A DNA stretch of 64,000 nt from Nigrospora sphaerica (taxonomy: Eukaryota > Ascomycota > Sordariomycetes > Amphisphaeriales > Apiosporaceae). The stretch's first letter is position 1, and each line of letters starts with the position of its first letter. The stretch is from positions 3,844,001 to 3,908,000 of the forward strand of contig JAGVVL010000009.1 in assembly GCA_018287875.1 (NCBI GenBank), written 5' to 3'. The notes under the pieces were generated by a model that made no database searches, was not told the origin of the DNA, and worked only from the letters and a program-made list of their open reading frames with translations. Position numbers and translations under genes: made by a program. Of the stretch, positions 30,973 to 42,620 are shown piece by piece.

Positions 30973-33900
30973 AGGGGGAGCCGGACCGCCGGCGTACGGT
31001 TTGCTTTTGAGGTTTGTAGGTTTAGGGGGCGGTTGACATTTCCTTCTACTGCGACGGCGTTCGGGGTGGTTCGCTTTTGGGGGAGTTGATATCATGACAT
31101 ACCCGGGGTCGGGGCTGATATCAGATGACCATCTACCTGTGTAGGTTGCAACGAAAAAGTAAATTGTAGGAGAAAAGGTGAAGGACTATCGAAGGATAGT
31201 CCTGCTAAATGTCATTGGAGATGGCTGTGTCATGTGCTGCAGCCGTCTTGACGCCGTTTCCCCCACCTTGCATATCATGAACTCGAACGAGCCTGCATTC
31301 TTATGAATTTCCATCTGTCAACCCCTTTTCTCACCTTGGGTAGGATGCCTCGATATACGTCGATTTCAGATTTGTTCAAAACTTTGCGTGCTTATCGGCG
31401 AACCTCATGAGGAGGCGTCAGTAAAGAGTACGCTTCGATGGTCTGAAGGAATCCATGACTACCACCTTGCCAGCCCGGAACGACCCGGCCCCTTCTTTCT
31501 TTCTTCCCGCTGGACCACCCCGGGCTGGGCATGGGGGCCGAGGAAAGGAAAAGCGGCCTAAGCCTTCCTTTTGCTTTTCTCGCGCGCGCCACGCTCTGCG
31601 TCTTGATGCGAAAGAAAGGTATAAGAGCACGATGGACATCTGGGCTGGGGTTACCCACTCCCTCCCATCCCCCCCACCCATGCCGTCAGAGTAGGGTTGC
31701 TTATGCGTAATGGTGCAAGAGGGGGTGGACATGGCGGGGAGAAGCTGCTCACGTTGACGACGTTAAACTCAAAACCGATCCCGAACACCACTATGATGAA
31801 GACCATGGACTTAAAAACCAGGTACGACCGCTGCACGGCCGCCAGCAGAAAATGCAGGGGTGGAAGCCGATGGCGCCGAGGCCCATCAGCAGCTTGTTAG
31901 GAAATCTTGGTGTAATAATTTTCCCCGCGAGAACCTAGAGCGAACAGCACGCGCTCCATGCAAATCTCGACCTATGGTTTGTTCGCTGTGGCGGCGTACT
32001 TCCACTTACATGAACCACTGAGGTAGACGGCAGGCATAGAGTCGGGAATCAGCGTCGAGCAGGTAACCGAATAGATATCGCGGGTACACGGCGCCGAAAA
32101 AGAAATAGGGTGCGGAAGGAGAGGAAGCCAAGTAGCAAGGATGCATGGAAGCCGTCATTGGGGCGATGGGGGAGAGGAGGCAATATTAACTATAAACCGG
32201 GCCGAATTCGTGATCATGCCAGATATGCCTCGGCAGTAAAGGACACGGCGAGCGCGTCCCCCACCACGAAAACGCCGCGCTCAGGAGAGGTGCCGCGCGA
32301 GGAAGGCGAGGACGTTGGCATCTTGCAGGCTTGAGGTGCATTGGGCCCGATACGTCACATGGAGCTCGCCCAGAGGGTGTCACACTTTCCGTCTCCCTTG
32401 CCTCTTACCTGATACCGGTGGTAAACAAGCCAACGCCGCCGGCGTTTAAGGAGATGCCAAAAACGTCGCACTGGGCGAGGAAGGCGCGCGTCAAGGGCCG
32501 GCGCCCCCACGTGTTGTCGGCCAGCTTGCTGAAGAATAGCAGGAAGGAGCCCAACGTTGGGCTGGTAGGGTAGGCGGGAGGAGAGGTGGATACGCTCCCC
32601 GGCACCCTCTGGAAGACATCAGCCAGATTGTCCCTCTCGGGTCCGCCGGGCTCGGGAACGGAAAGGAAAGGGCGGGAGAGGAGGGGAGTCGTCTCACGAG
32701 GGTGAGGCCACAACTCACGCCAGCTTCGCCGTCGTCAGGCGCAGGTCGCCCTTCGTGGCCGGTGAGAATATAAGGATGCTGCATTGCAAAAACTCGGCAT
32801 CTTAATGCTCATCGTCGCCGTGAGCACCAACAGGGTCTCGAGCGCTGGGGAGCGGAAGGCGACCGGCCGGGCGTCGGGTCCGAGGGGTCGCCGTCGGCCG
32901 GCTCGCGGGCCAGCAGGAGCCGCGAACTCCCGTGCAGCCTCGGGGCATGGCCGCAATTCAGGGTGGCGCGCGCGCCGCGGGGAGGCTCCCAACCTTCCGA
33001 TGAACCTAATCTGGCAGCTGTCAGGGCGGCGAGTGGATTTCAGCATCTTGTCGCCGTCCGGAAAGTCTACCTGTTCGGCGGGTTGCGAGATCAAATGCGC
33101 ACTTTGGAACAAGCCTAAGGGCCTTGTCGTCCCCGGCGAGCTCCAATGAGCACGACGCTTCTCGTATTTTGCCACGAGAGCGAGTCAACCAACCCACGAC
33201 TGCAGGGCCATGCGCACGCTGTCGTTTGAAAGTCCGTGAGTCGGTCTAAAAGTGCGCTCTTTCCGCTCGCTGGGGCCGCATCAGTTCCGCGGCTCCTGGG
33301 CTAGCACGACTAGGTCCTCGTCGAGCAACGCTGTCATCACCGGGGCTGCCATCGCCAGGGCATGGCGGCTTTTCTGCTCGGGCAGTCGAGAACTTTGGCG
33401 CCAGCGAGAGGCGAGGCGGTCCTGGATGAACCTTAATACTGCTTTTGACCGCGGCAATGGAGGATCTGACGTTGTCATGACAGAACCCGCTACTTTCCCT
33501 GCAGAGGAGACCCCAGCAAGTAAGGGCCGCCAACGTGAAACAAATCCTGATCATGGCATGGAAAACTGAAGGGTTTCGGTTTGTGTCTGTGTGGCACGCG
33601 CGGAGACTGGTCGCATGGCATCATGTTCAAGTCTCTCGAGTCCGGGAAATGCGAACCGACACAGCATTCCCCCAGGCTCCAGCTTCAACGCCGCCGTTGG
33701 CTCATAGACGCCCACGGGACGCCAGTCATGCGGCGGGTACAAAAACTGTAAAGTTGACTCCAGCCCGATGCCAGCGGCGCCGGCTCCCGTAGCCCATCGA
33801 GCCCATCGACGCCGAGGTGGAATGGTGTCAAAAACAAATCCCCTACAAAGTTATCCCCTCCGCGGAGAAACAACGCGTACGCCATGGCATAAATGTGTCC

Positions 33901-34014
33901 CGCATGTCTGTTGTGTAGACTGTCACTCAACAACAACGAATTTCGTCCAAGGGACCAGAGGACCGAGAAGTGCCTGCTCGATCTCCATTGCGTCGTCCCC
34001 TTGATCCCGCCACC
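30973..34014. other. Mostly unassigned intergenic DNA
   Basis: 3 kb between the surface protein and the rhodopsin-domain gene. It contains a possible minus-strand transporter relic (listed separately). The remaining frames on both strands look like GC-driven chance frames. Confidence 0.5.
31651..32713 (-). pseudogene. Possible relic of an MFS transporter (siderophore-transporter-like)
   Basis: Minus strand. The block PLTRAFLAQCDVFGISLNAG (about 32500-32430) resembles the loop and start of a central helix in fungal siderophore-iron MFS transporters, and is followed by a plausible GTAAGA donor. Further along are isolated hydrophobic pieces such as APYFFFGAVYPRYLFGYLLD (about 32110) and VFIIVVFGIGFEFNVV (about 31800). 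They lie in different frames with stops between them, and I could not assemble an intact gene. This is a weak call. Confidence 0.25.
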
Positions 34015-35317
34015 ATGGTTCGACCCGCCTACTGGGGCGCGCCCCTGCTGGGCGTCTGTATCGCAATGCTGGTCCTGGATTGGGTCAGTGTGACGCTGCG
34101 CATGGTGGCGCGGCGGCGCATTCGCGGCTTCGGCGTCGATGACTGGCTGATGTGCTCTGGGCTGGTGCGTGGTGTCTTTTATGCCCCTCCCCCACGGCGT
34201 CCTTGGCCCCGCGTATGTATGCTGACTTGAATGATGCTCTTGGTTCAGATCATATTCACCGTCTTCGTCGGGTTGATGATCGAGATATGTTTCCTGGGAG
34301 CCGGTTACCCTTCGAAACACCTGACCGCGGACGAGCTGTATCGTGGCATCAAGGTTCACCACCCTCCGATGTTCGGGATGCGTTTCTTCAGACTGACACC
34401 AGCGCCCCTAGTACTACTATCCTGCCGAGCTGATCTACGTGGCGTCCAGCGTCCCGATACGGTGCAGCATCTGCGTGGCTCTTATCCGCATCAGCGCTAT
34501 TTGGCGCGGCTGTGTGTGGGCTTTGTACGCCATAATGAGCCTGACGGTTATTAACTTTGTGGTCTTCACCGTCGCCCTGCTTAACGTCTGCAAGCCCATC
34601 CACGCCATGTGGGACCAAGAGGCCGGCACCTGCAACCAGCATCTCAATGTTGCCGTCAGCTACTTCTTTTCCGCCGTCGCTATCCTGACCGACTGGACCA
34701 TCGCAACCCTGCCCGTCTTCTTGGTGTGGAACATCAAGATGAAGATGGGTAAAAGAATACTAGTCGTGTGCATTCTAGCCTTGGCTGCTCTGTAAGTGGG
34801 CTGTAACTACCTACTTCGTCTTGCACCGATGATCAACCCGGGGTACTGACGACTCGTTCGCGGAGACAGTGCCAGTTGTGCTACCATTGTACGGATTCAG
34901 GTCTTGTACCTCTACAACGTGGAGAACGAGTACATGATCGCGATAGGACGGATTGCGCTGTGGTCCACCTTGGAGGGAGGCATCGGCATATGGGCGGGCT
35001 CGATGCCTTTTCTCCGCCCCATAATTCCAAGGAATCCGTTCAAAGGAACCAAGGTTTCCGATGAGCCAAAGCTCCCCACCATAGCGACGTGGGGATCCAA
35101 GTCCGTCAACCGCAATCCGGACCCCCTGTCGCTGGGCTCCCATCCGACCATCACGGCCCCCGCCGCCGCCTGGGACCCGACCCAGGACCGCAAATCCAAA
35201 GACAACGACAGCTGGCTGCAAATTCTCCGCGAGACGAGGTTCTCGGTGCATTCCGAAGTCAGCCTTGGCTACCCGAGGAGGGAAAAGCCCAGGAGAAGCA
35301 GTGTGTTACCATTTTAG
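34015..35317 (+). CDS. SAT4/PTH11-type rhodopsin-domain integral membrane protein, four exons
   Basis: Exons 34015-34164, 34249-34353, 34412-34791 and 34870-35317 give 360 residues in phase. Donors are GTGCGT, GTTCAC (weak) and GTAAGT; acceptors are TTCAG, CCTAG and GACAG. Family landmarks are the R-x-x-x-R stretch followed by GFGVDDWLM after the first helix, YYYPAELIYVASSVPIRCSI with the Y/F-x-x-x-x-L-Y pattern, a Cys pair around CKPIHAMWDQ and GTCNQ, SYFFSAVAILTDWTIATLPV, and the last helix region IALWSTLEGGIGIWAGSMPF with the characteristic E-x-G(I/L)-x-I motif. Seven membrane spans are likely, followed by a hydrophilic tail of about 85 residues. PTH11 relatives are putative G-protein-coupled or surface-sensing receptors; the ligand is unknown. 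There is no N-terminal CFEM domain, so it belongs to the shorter class. Confidence 0.88.
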
Positions 35318-36476
35318 GGCCCGGGGATGCCACTCCGAGTTGAAGAGTGCTCATGCCTGCAGACGAATAGCTAGGATGCTTAAAGTTTACTGACGAAAGT
35401 CTTTTCCGTCATGGACCAAATTTGTGTGGTGGCCTTGACATGGGTGGAAGCCTCCCCTGGACGAGAGCTTCCCGTTTCGAGTTCATTTTACCGAGCTCAT
35501 GGAGCACCTACAAGCGGCCTCTTAGTACATATTACTCATAAACCCGAATTAGCGGCTGCATTCAGCGAAAATTTACTGATAAATGAGAGTCAATGAGCTT
35601 AAACCACACGGTTAATGTTTATATCGCTGTGCACGGGGAAAGCCCACGGGTTTGCTCGCCCAGGAAACGACCGTGGCAAGTCCAATCCTCAGCTGTACAG
35701 GACCACAACCCAAGTTGTTGAAAAGCTGGCTTCAGATTCTGTCACGCATGCTCGAGGTTTAGGATGAATGTAGGATCAGAGAGAAAACAGTGATCAGTTC
35801 TTCTACATGTCACTTCAACAGTATGTGGAACCATCCCAGGCTTAACGGAAGGACGGTCATCAGCAGCTCGACGCTCCGAGGACCAGATGTGTTGAAGCCA
35901 GCACGCGAAATTCGACAACCAAGGTAGTTTTTGAACAGAGGTCTTCTCCCTAGATAAAGAAATGAAATATTGTTTCCCGATTCGGATCAAACAGAAAACA
36001 GTCCCTGCATCCCCACGAATGTATGGACCCAAATGGCCCAGGAAATGCGAATTATAGCCCAAACCCTAATCTGACCAATCAAGAAACAGCGTCGTGGAAA
36101 GGGAGGCTCAAAAAGACTTGCGCCACACTTCAAGTACGGCACGGCTCATACGGAACGCTCTAGGTAACAAGTCTCATCTGAAATTCTAAAGTCCTGGTGG
36201 AGACGCGCTATAATTCGCATCTTACGAACGTGTTGGGATAATGATTTCCTCAGTTGTCAAAAAGAGATCATGCCGTTACCTGGGCGCCGTACAAGATGTG
36301 ACTACTATTACTGAGCCCGGTTGCAACCGGACTGTCAACTTCATTTCCTCCCCAACTCGGTCAGTCCTACAGCTCACCACCTCTCGGTAGCGCCAGGCAC
36401 GAAGCAGGTATGGAGGTTGTTTTAGTAAGACGTACTAGCATGGTTAACACGAAGATCAGCCGTCATAGGTCTTCGG
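35318..36476. other. Intergenic, no gene seen
   Basis: 1.2 kb between the receptor stop and the 3' end of the minus-strand pseudogene. Only short frames. Confidence 0.6.
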
Positions 36477-37807
36477 CTACAGGGCCCGATCGATACACCC
36501 ACAAACAAAACCGGCGAGCGCAAGGAAACATCCTCCAACTTGCCAAGCGACTGCCCAGTCATGATACACTAACCAAGCCATGACGACAGAAATAAACAAG
36601 ACGGCACTGGCTAAGAGGACCAAAGTCAGTATGGGCCTGGCGAATACCCAGCCTTCTTGGATAAGCAGACCAGGGAACGATAGCTCCCCAAGGTTTGGGC
36701 GACGGAACCGCTGCAACTGGTAAAATCAGTTCCTTTTTTTTGTTAGCGACTTATCTCATAGGGCAATTTTTAAAGCATTTACCCACTCGTTACGTAGGAG
36801 AAATTCTTGCTCTTCCATTGACCCAGACCACGTCGCAAGCTCTGGATTAAGGAACATAGCTTTAGAAACGGGCGTCTCTGAAGGCGCAACAGATACCGTA
36901 AGTCTTTGCGGTGGTCTTCGTGCGGGAAATTCGAGTCAGGCCCGTGCCCACCAGTGATTGATGGGCAATCATAATCGTGACTCCATACGCCGTCTGATTC
37001 ATCCCTGGAGCATTCAAGTTCGTCGGCCCAGTAATAGGGACCCTTTCTATCTAGGCGAGAAATCTCGGCCTCTAGGTTTTCTGGTCTGTACATCCCAACG
37101 AAGGTTGAAAGATCCGGGGGCCCTAGTATTAGGCCGGCTATTGTGACCTAAGCTGGGGATCAGCAAATATTTATGATCGTGGTTTCTAAGGCATAAATTA
37201 CCTTGAAGACTGTCGCTCTCCTCACTCCGTACCAGGGTAGCCGTGATCTCTAAGTTTTTCTATGTCTCTGCTAAACTCTCTGGGCCTGACTCCACTGAGC
37301 TGTCGCGTTTGCTGAGTCGCGAATATGGACAGGGAGGATATGGCAACAGTCCGCTTCACCCCGGCATAGGAGGAGTACTGAAGTGTCTGTGCCCGTCAAC
37401 GATTTCAGTACCTCCATAAGTTCGCTTTTACGGAGGCCGTGTGCCGATAGCGAGAGACTGCTTCCCTCGTTTTCTCCCTGGCCTTTAGGTTCTTAGCCGT
37501 CCACATAATTAGCTCCTATGATGAAAGAAAACTTCCTAGGGTTTTTCTTTATACGTTTGCGTAATTTTGAAGAAGTTTTGGTTTCAGAACTGTTGCGAGT
37601 CTCCATTAAATCCTATGTTTGTATGTGCGGATCTTTATTAGTACGTTCAATGAGCTATGTACGCCGCGAATTAGGGGGCAGTGGTCCTCGAGGCTTTAAT
37701 GATGAGGTCTGTAAGCGAAGGTCTGCTGATTGCAGCTGTCTCTCGATATCATCTGTAATACGAGGCCGCCTGTAAAGCACTTCGGGTGGGATTGAAATAG
37801 CCTCCAT
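36477..37807 (-). pseudogene. Full-length dead gene of a fungal tail-membrane-helix protein family
   Basis: Minus strand from ATG at 37807 (MEAISIPPEVLYRRPRITDD) to the stop at 36477. Two introns are recognisable: 37201-37148 (GTAATT..CTTAG) and 36782-36717 (GTAAAT..ACCAG). Coding blocks include VLLLCRGEADCCHI, LPWYGVRRATVFK joined to VTIAGLILGPPDL, YRPENLEAEISRLD, a Cys/Asp/Tyr-rich stretch, FLNPELATW, and a C-terminus FRRPNLGELSFPGLLIQEGW followed by two hydrophobic helices. In the frame before intron 1 I count five stops, all TAG or TAA; some replace Trp (TGG to TAG). A single-base frameshift near 36862 separates LLRLQRRPFLKL from SKAMFLNPEL. The order matches a large uncharacterised ascomycete family I know only by sequence pattern. 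RIP-like decay is the likely cause. Confidence 0.7.
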
Positions 37808-38843
37808 GATGAAGCATGGGGATTAAGTAAATCGGCAGGAGTATTTCGGAGAGAGGAGCCTTACCTATTAATCATTAAGCCATGCGGGACTTTGCTGCGA
37901 ACCATAACTAAAGCGCCAAAGGCGGACGGCAGGACAGGCTGCAGGACAGGCGGCAAGGCAGACCAGCTAAAGCATACCCAAGCCGGTTTATACGTGACGT
38001 GACAGCTAGAATATCAGGGTTGAGATGCCTCTTACGGATCTATCGAGTAATGTGTGAAGAATCCAACGTGGTCCATACCCAAGCGATCGATCACTAGACC
38101 TCGGCAATCGCTCTATAGCAGTGGGGGGAAGGAGACGTGAAAATTGGTTTCGCATGATGTGACTAGGGCAAGGTGGAATCATCCGGGTGACAAAGAGCTG
38201 CGCAATTGGCATCGCCTCGCTGGTGAGGCGCTGTGCATGCATCTTTGGAGAGCTTGGGTTGGCCAGTTGATTCGCCTTGCGCCTGCGAGTTGCCGCCGAA
38301 CTATTCCATCCCGCCATCCGCGAGTCCATTGCTACGTGCCAGCGTAGTCACGTCCTATTTGCTACTTCTAGCTCACGGTTACTATGGGCGGGTGGCCCCC
38401 GCTGTATTGGCTCCGAGGACGGCTACAGCGATGGAAGCAACGGCAAGCACACCCTGTCTGGGGGTTTTTGATGGATCAGACGTGAGCAAACACAAGCACG
38501 AAATTTGCAACGCAGGAGAAGGCAAGAACCCTCGCTGGGGAACAATTGCTAGGCTAGCGCTTCTACGAAATCGTTCTACTGGTATCAGTACGCAAGCGAC
38601 GCAAGCAATGCAACTGCAAACCGGTCATCTATGTACAAAAAGAGCATCGCCTCGCTAACCCGCTGGCCCTGCCGCCGCCCGGAATCTCCCTACCTAAACG
38701 CCTTGAAAATGCAGCAAGTCATGTAACCCTAAAGGTGGAGGAAGGAAAGTAAGAATGTTCAAAAAAAAAGCCCCTCTACCCTGACGCCAGCGAATCTGGA
38801 GGGACAGATAAGACCGTCCCGCGAGAGCTTCGGCTCCCGGTTC
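37808..38843. other. Intergenic, no gene seen
   Basis: Promoter of the dead gene and 3' flank of the transporter. Contains a short A-run near 38761. No supported coding region. Confidence 0.6.
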
Positions 38844-40635
38844 TTAGTGAGAAACGCTGACAAACATATTAAGGATCAAACACGTAGTCATGACCACGAA
38901 ACCGTAGACGGCCAGCGCCAACGCGCCGCGCCGGAGATACTTGGGATCCATGTTGTCCAGGCCCCTGCGGAGCCTCTTGCGCCAGGGCCAGAGACGGGCC
39001 ACGCCGACGCCGCTGCTAGGGGCGCTGGCCGCGCTGTGGAGGCTGCCAGTGCTCTGGCCCAGGAGGCCGCCGTCCTCCTCATCGGCGTCCGAGGCGGCGG
39101 GCGAGTTGGCGTCGTCGTCTTCCTTGGCCAGCCGCTGCTGGTGGATGGACTCGGGGTCGGAAATCTTGTAGTAAAAGAGGCCGGGAAGAATAAAGGAAAT
39201 GCTGGTGCTGCCTGTGCTGCCCACATACGCGAGCACGCGCTCCAGGCTGACGACCGTCAGAGCCACGCCGTAGCTGAGGATGAGAATGAGGGTGGTAAGA
39301 ATGGCGAAGCGCAGGTCCGACATGGAGCCGGCGGGACCATGATCCGATCTGGCTTGCATTGTTGGCAGCAAGGGGCGGCCACCGGGGGAGTTGTTGCGGA
39401 TGGACGAGTGGCGGGACACGGACTCGGGCCGCCACTTGAGCACCGCATCTAACGAAGCTCTACAAGGATGAACCTGAAGAGGAATGGAGAAGGTGACGAG
39501 TACCACAATGGCTGCCTTGGCGATTGTCGAGGCGATCGAGGGCGTATCTGCCGAACGTTAGCCGAAGTCCTCGTTTCTGGTGTGGGGAGAGACTTTACAC
39601 ATGGAGACGATGTTTCCGTGGATGTTATCGCCAAAGGTCAGGTAGCCGGTGATGGCCACCAGAACATAGATACTGGCAGCCGAGCCGATACTTGTCCCGA
39701 TAACCGACATGACACTATATTAAGTCAGCTCCTAGCCCGGCAAACTTGAGCAAACGCGTTATGCGACTTACTTCCTCGGCGAGTTGTCCTGCAGTTCGTT
39801 GAGGATGGAGAACATGTTCTGGTGGCATGTATAGGCAAAAATGACGACGGGAAGGCTGCTCAAGGCGGTGATGGGACCTCCCCAGGTAATCACCCTCACG
39901 GGGCCCCGCACAATATCGGTATCGGCGGCAAAATGGTAGACGACCAGCACGATCAGATAGCCAATGGAAACCAGAGCAACAATGCTCGTGTACTTCAAGC
40001 TATCAAGGCGGCGCAGAAAGGCAAGCGGAATGATGACCAGCATAAAGGCCGTTATCCAGAAATTGCGATCCATCAAGAAGGGGACCTGTTCCGCGCGGGC
40101 ATCGAAGCCAAGAACAACGCCAGGCATTAAATCGCCGATAATAATCATGTAGGATATACCGACGCCGAAGCATTTAATGGCGATGGCGGCATCGAAGATG
40201 ACTGCGGCGTTCGGGTACGTGAGCTGCGAAAGGGCAAAGAAGGAGGAGGAGCCGCGGTCGAGGTAGCGCGAGCAGCGCGACTGGAGGTAGAGGCCGAAAG
40301 CTGAGGTGAAGCCGGACCACAAGATGATGATGACGCCGAGGACGATGCCAAAATGCGACAGGGCCGAGGGCATGGCTAGAGTGCCCGCGCCCACGACTAG
40401 AAGGGGAGGATGTCAGCAAGAACAGGCAACCTAACAGCCGCGGATCTTGAAATTGGCACCTACTCGTGTTGAGCAGGTTGATGACGCTGCTGATTATAGT
40501 GGCCTCGCCATAGTGCCCAGCATCTTTCTGGTGGCCGCCGGCGCGCCGGCTACGCTGTCTCGACATATCGCTAGATCCCGAGCTCCCTGGCAAGACGGCG
40601 TTGTTGCCATCAGATATGGTCGAGTAGTTCCCCAT
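38844..40635 (-). CDS. Vacuolar-type amino acid transporter (AVT/AAAP family), four exons
   Basis: Exons on the minus strand: 40635-40464, 40396-39772, 39714-39599 and 39547-38844, total 538 residues, all junctions in phase (donors GTAGGT, GTAAGT, GTAAAG). The hydrophilic N-terminus (about 45 residues) leads into SSVINLLNTIVGAGTLAMPS, the hallmark first helix of the AAAP/AVT family with its GAG substrate-binding unwound region. Other family segments are FGVGISYMIIIGDLMPG, PVVIFAYTCHQNMFSILNEL and GYLTFGDNIHGNI. About eleven helices are expected. A hydrophilic loop of roughly 95 residues with a DADEED acidic cluster precedes the last helix. Yeast Avt5/6/7-type proteins export or import amino acids across the vacuolar membrane by proton coupling; the substrate here is unknown. 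It is divergently arranged with the dynactin p24 gene. Confidence 0.92.
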
Positions 40636-41910
40636 ATGAACAAGTTTGGGCCCGAGATGTTGAGCGCAACTCTGCCGGGTCTTGGTGATGGCGGGCGAGC
40701 TGCAGGGCGTGTGTCTTGGTTCGTGGTCGCGCGTCGATTCTGGCAGGCTGGCTGAAAATGGAGGAAAGAGAGCCCAGGTCGGAGGGCAGGAGGGGAGGAT
40801 TCAGGAAGTCATCCAGAGATGGTTGGCATGCGCCAGATGAACTGCTGATGGCCTTGGAAGAAGGGACGTCCTTGACTCGGGTTACAATCAGGGACGGTCC
40901 CCCCAGTTGCGATGTCCGGATGTACGAGTCGGTTGACAGATGTCGTAATGCGGCTGGTTGGTCGCGTGCTCGTGTCTGGTCGAGGCTGTCGTCGTCGCCG
41001 TCGCCGTCGTGGTCGGTCGTGAACGAGTGGGAATCGGACGGGTTGAAGGTGGAGTCTCGACGGCTTTCCTTCTTGCCGTTGTTGGCGTCTGAGAGCCTAA
41101 GGTCGGTCTATGCAAAGATGACAGATTGATTTCGTCAGAAGAAATGAGCAGCAGTTTGACGGCTGGAGATGGCCGCAAATGACGGCACTTGGCCAAGCAA
41201 TCAAACCGAGGGCGGCACCAGCACCGGCACGACTGACTAGCTGGTGTCCACGGGGGCACCAGTATGACCTTGCGCAGTCGCCTGGCGGGGGCCAAGAGTC
41301 GTAGGCTGTCGGACAATTGGGGGTATCGTTCGTGTCGCTCGTGTCCATGATGGCAGATTGGCCAGTGACAGCCGTAGGAGGAGCGCCGGCGGTGGGCCAG
41401 CGATCCTGCAGCCGTCTTTCACTCCGCCTCCACCGCCAGCGTTGCTGTTTATGAGCCCACATCAACTCATCATTGGTGGACGTGCTGCTAACGTACAGAG
41501 CTAGCCCGCCAGAAACAAGAAGGTACCTACTGTGCCCTCGAGCTGGATAGTACTCCGTACTACAGTGGAAAGTAGGTACGTCTGCCAGCCCGCCAGTCAG
41601 AAACCGCCGCTCGTCTCCAGCTAATGACCTCGTTCTCAGCCTTACACCTATCCCGTCTCCGTCCTTCCGTGGCCAAGTACCTATCCAGCCCGTCCATTCA
41701 CCGACCTATCCATCGAGACATCGAACGTGGCATTGGACAAGTCACCTCTCAATCTACCAGACCGCAAGTCGCACTTCTCAGTACCGCTATCGAAAGGAAC
41801 GCCGGAAATACTCAGTGCGCCGCGCGCATCGCCCCCCACGTCACCAACTGGCATCCGTCAACCAACGTTTGGCCTGTGACAGCCGCGCAACCGACCAGCA
41901 CCAGCCGACC
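40636..41910. promoter_or_regulatory. Divergent intergenic region between the AVT transporter and dynactin p24
   Basis: About 1.3 kb between two start codons on opposite strands, so it must contain both promoters and leaders. It has several dispersed TACTCCGTA-like strings (for example near 41550) but no clear TATA box. Open frames across it on both strands lack domains. Confidence 0.6.
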
Positions 41911-42620
41911 ATGTCTCTCGACCAAACTACCCTCGATACGCTCGCCCACTTCGAGGAGCGGATCCAGCGCGTCGAACACCTGCTTTACGGGCATGCAACG
42001 GCACCTGCCAAGACGCCCGCCATCACCAGCCTCGAGCAGCTGGAGCGCCGCTTCGCCGCCCTGCTGCAGGACCGTGAGAAGAGCGCGTACCGGGAGGCCC
42101 TTAAGATCTGTGCGTACAAGCCGCCCGACTGCCCGCCCCGCCTGCCGACCCCCTCCCTGCTCCCCATCTACGGCGTCGTGAACTGACGCTTGCTGCCACC
42201 CTCCCTCCCGCCTTCGCAGACCATGCGCACCCGGCCATCTTTGACGCCCCGCGCTCGACCTCGCCGGAGCCGCCCGCCGATCTCCCGGCGGCGGCCGTGA
42301 AGGAAATGGTGCTGGCGGCGGCGCCGGCCTACGCAGCGACGGCGTCGGCGCTGACGGCGGTGGCGGACACGCCTGTGCCGGAACCCGGGCTGAGCGCGGG
42401 CCTCGCGGCGCTGGCGCCGCGCATGCGCGGCATCGAGGCTACGCAGGCCGCGCAGGCCGCCGAGATCGCCGACTTGCGCCGCCGCAGCGAGGCCCTTGTC
42501 CGCCGTTGGTACGAGCACGACGTCGTCGGCTACGCCCATTTGGTCGCCGCCGTCGAGGGCCGCGTCGCCCACGTCGAAATGGCCGTCCGCCGCGCCGAGA
42601 AAGCCCGCGAGGAGGTCTGA
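41911..42620 (+). CDS. ro-10: Dynactin p24 subunit (RO-10-like nuclear distribution protein)
   Basis: Exons 41911-42109 and 42220-42620 give 199 residues; the join (GTGCGT..TTCGCAG) creates the Tyr of YHAHPAIFD. The N-terminus TLDTLAHFEERIQRVEHLLY is the conserved opening coiled coil of dynactin p24/p22 (DCTN3 family), followed by a LEQLERRFAAL heptad region. The C-terminal half is also helical (RMRGIEATQAAQAAEIADLR, then VAHVEMAVRRAEKA). Length matches the usual 180-210. p24 is part of the dynactin shoulder, which links p150-Glued and p50 to the Arp1 filament and supports dynein-driven nuclear movement in hyphae; Neurospora ro-10 mutants have ropy growth. The middle (about residues 75-100) is Ala/Pro-rich and weakly conserved. 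The symbol rests on pattern recognition, not on alignment. Confidence 0.8.
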
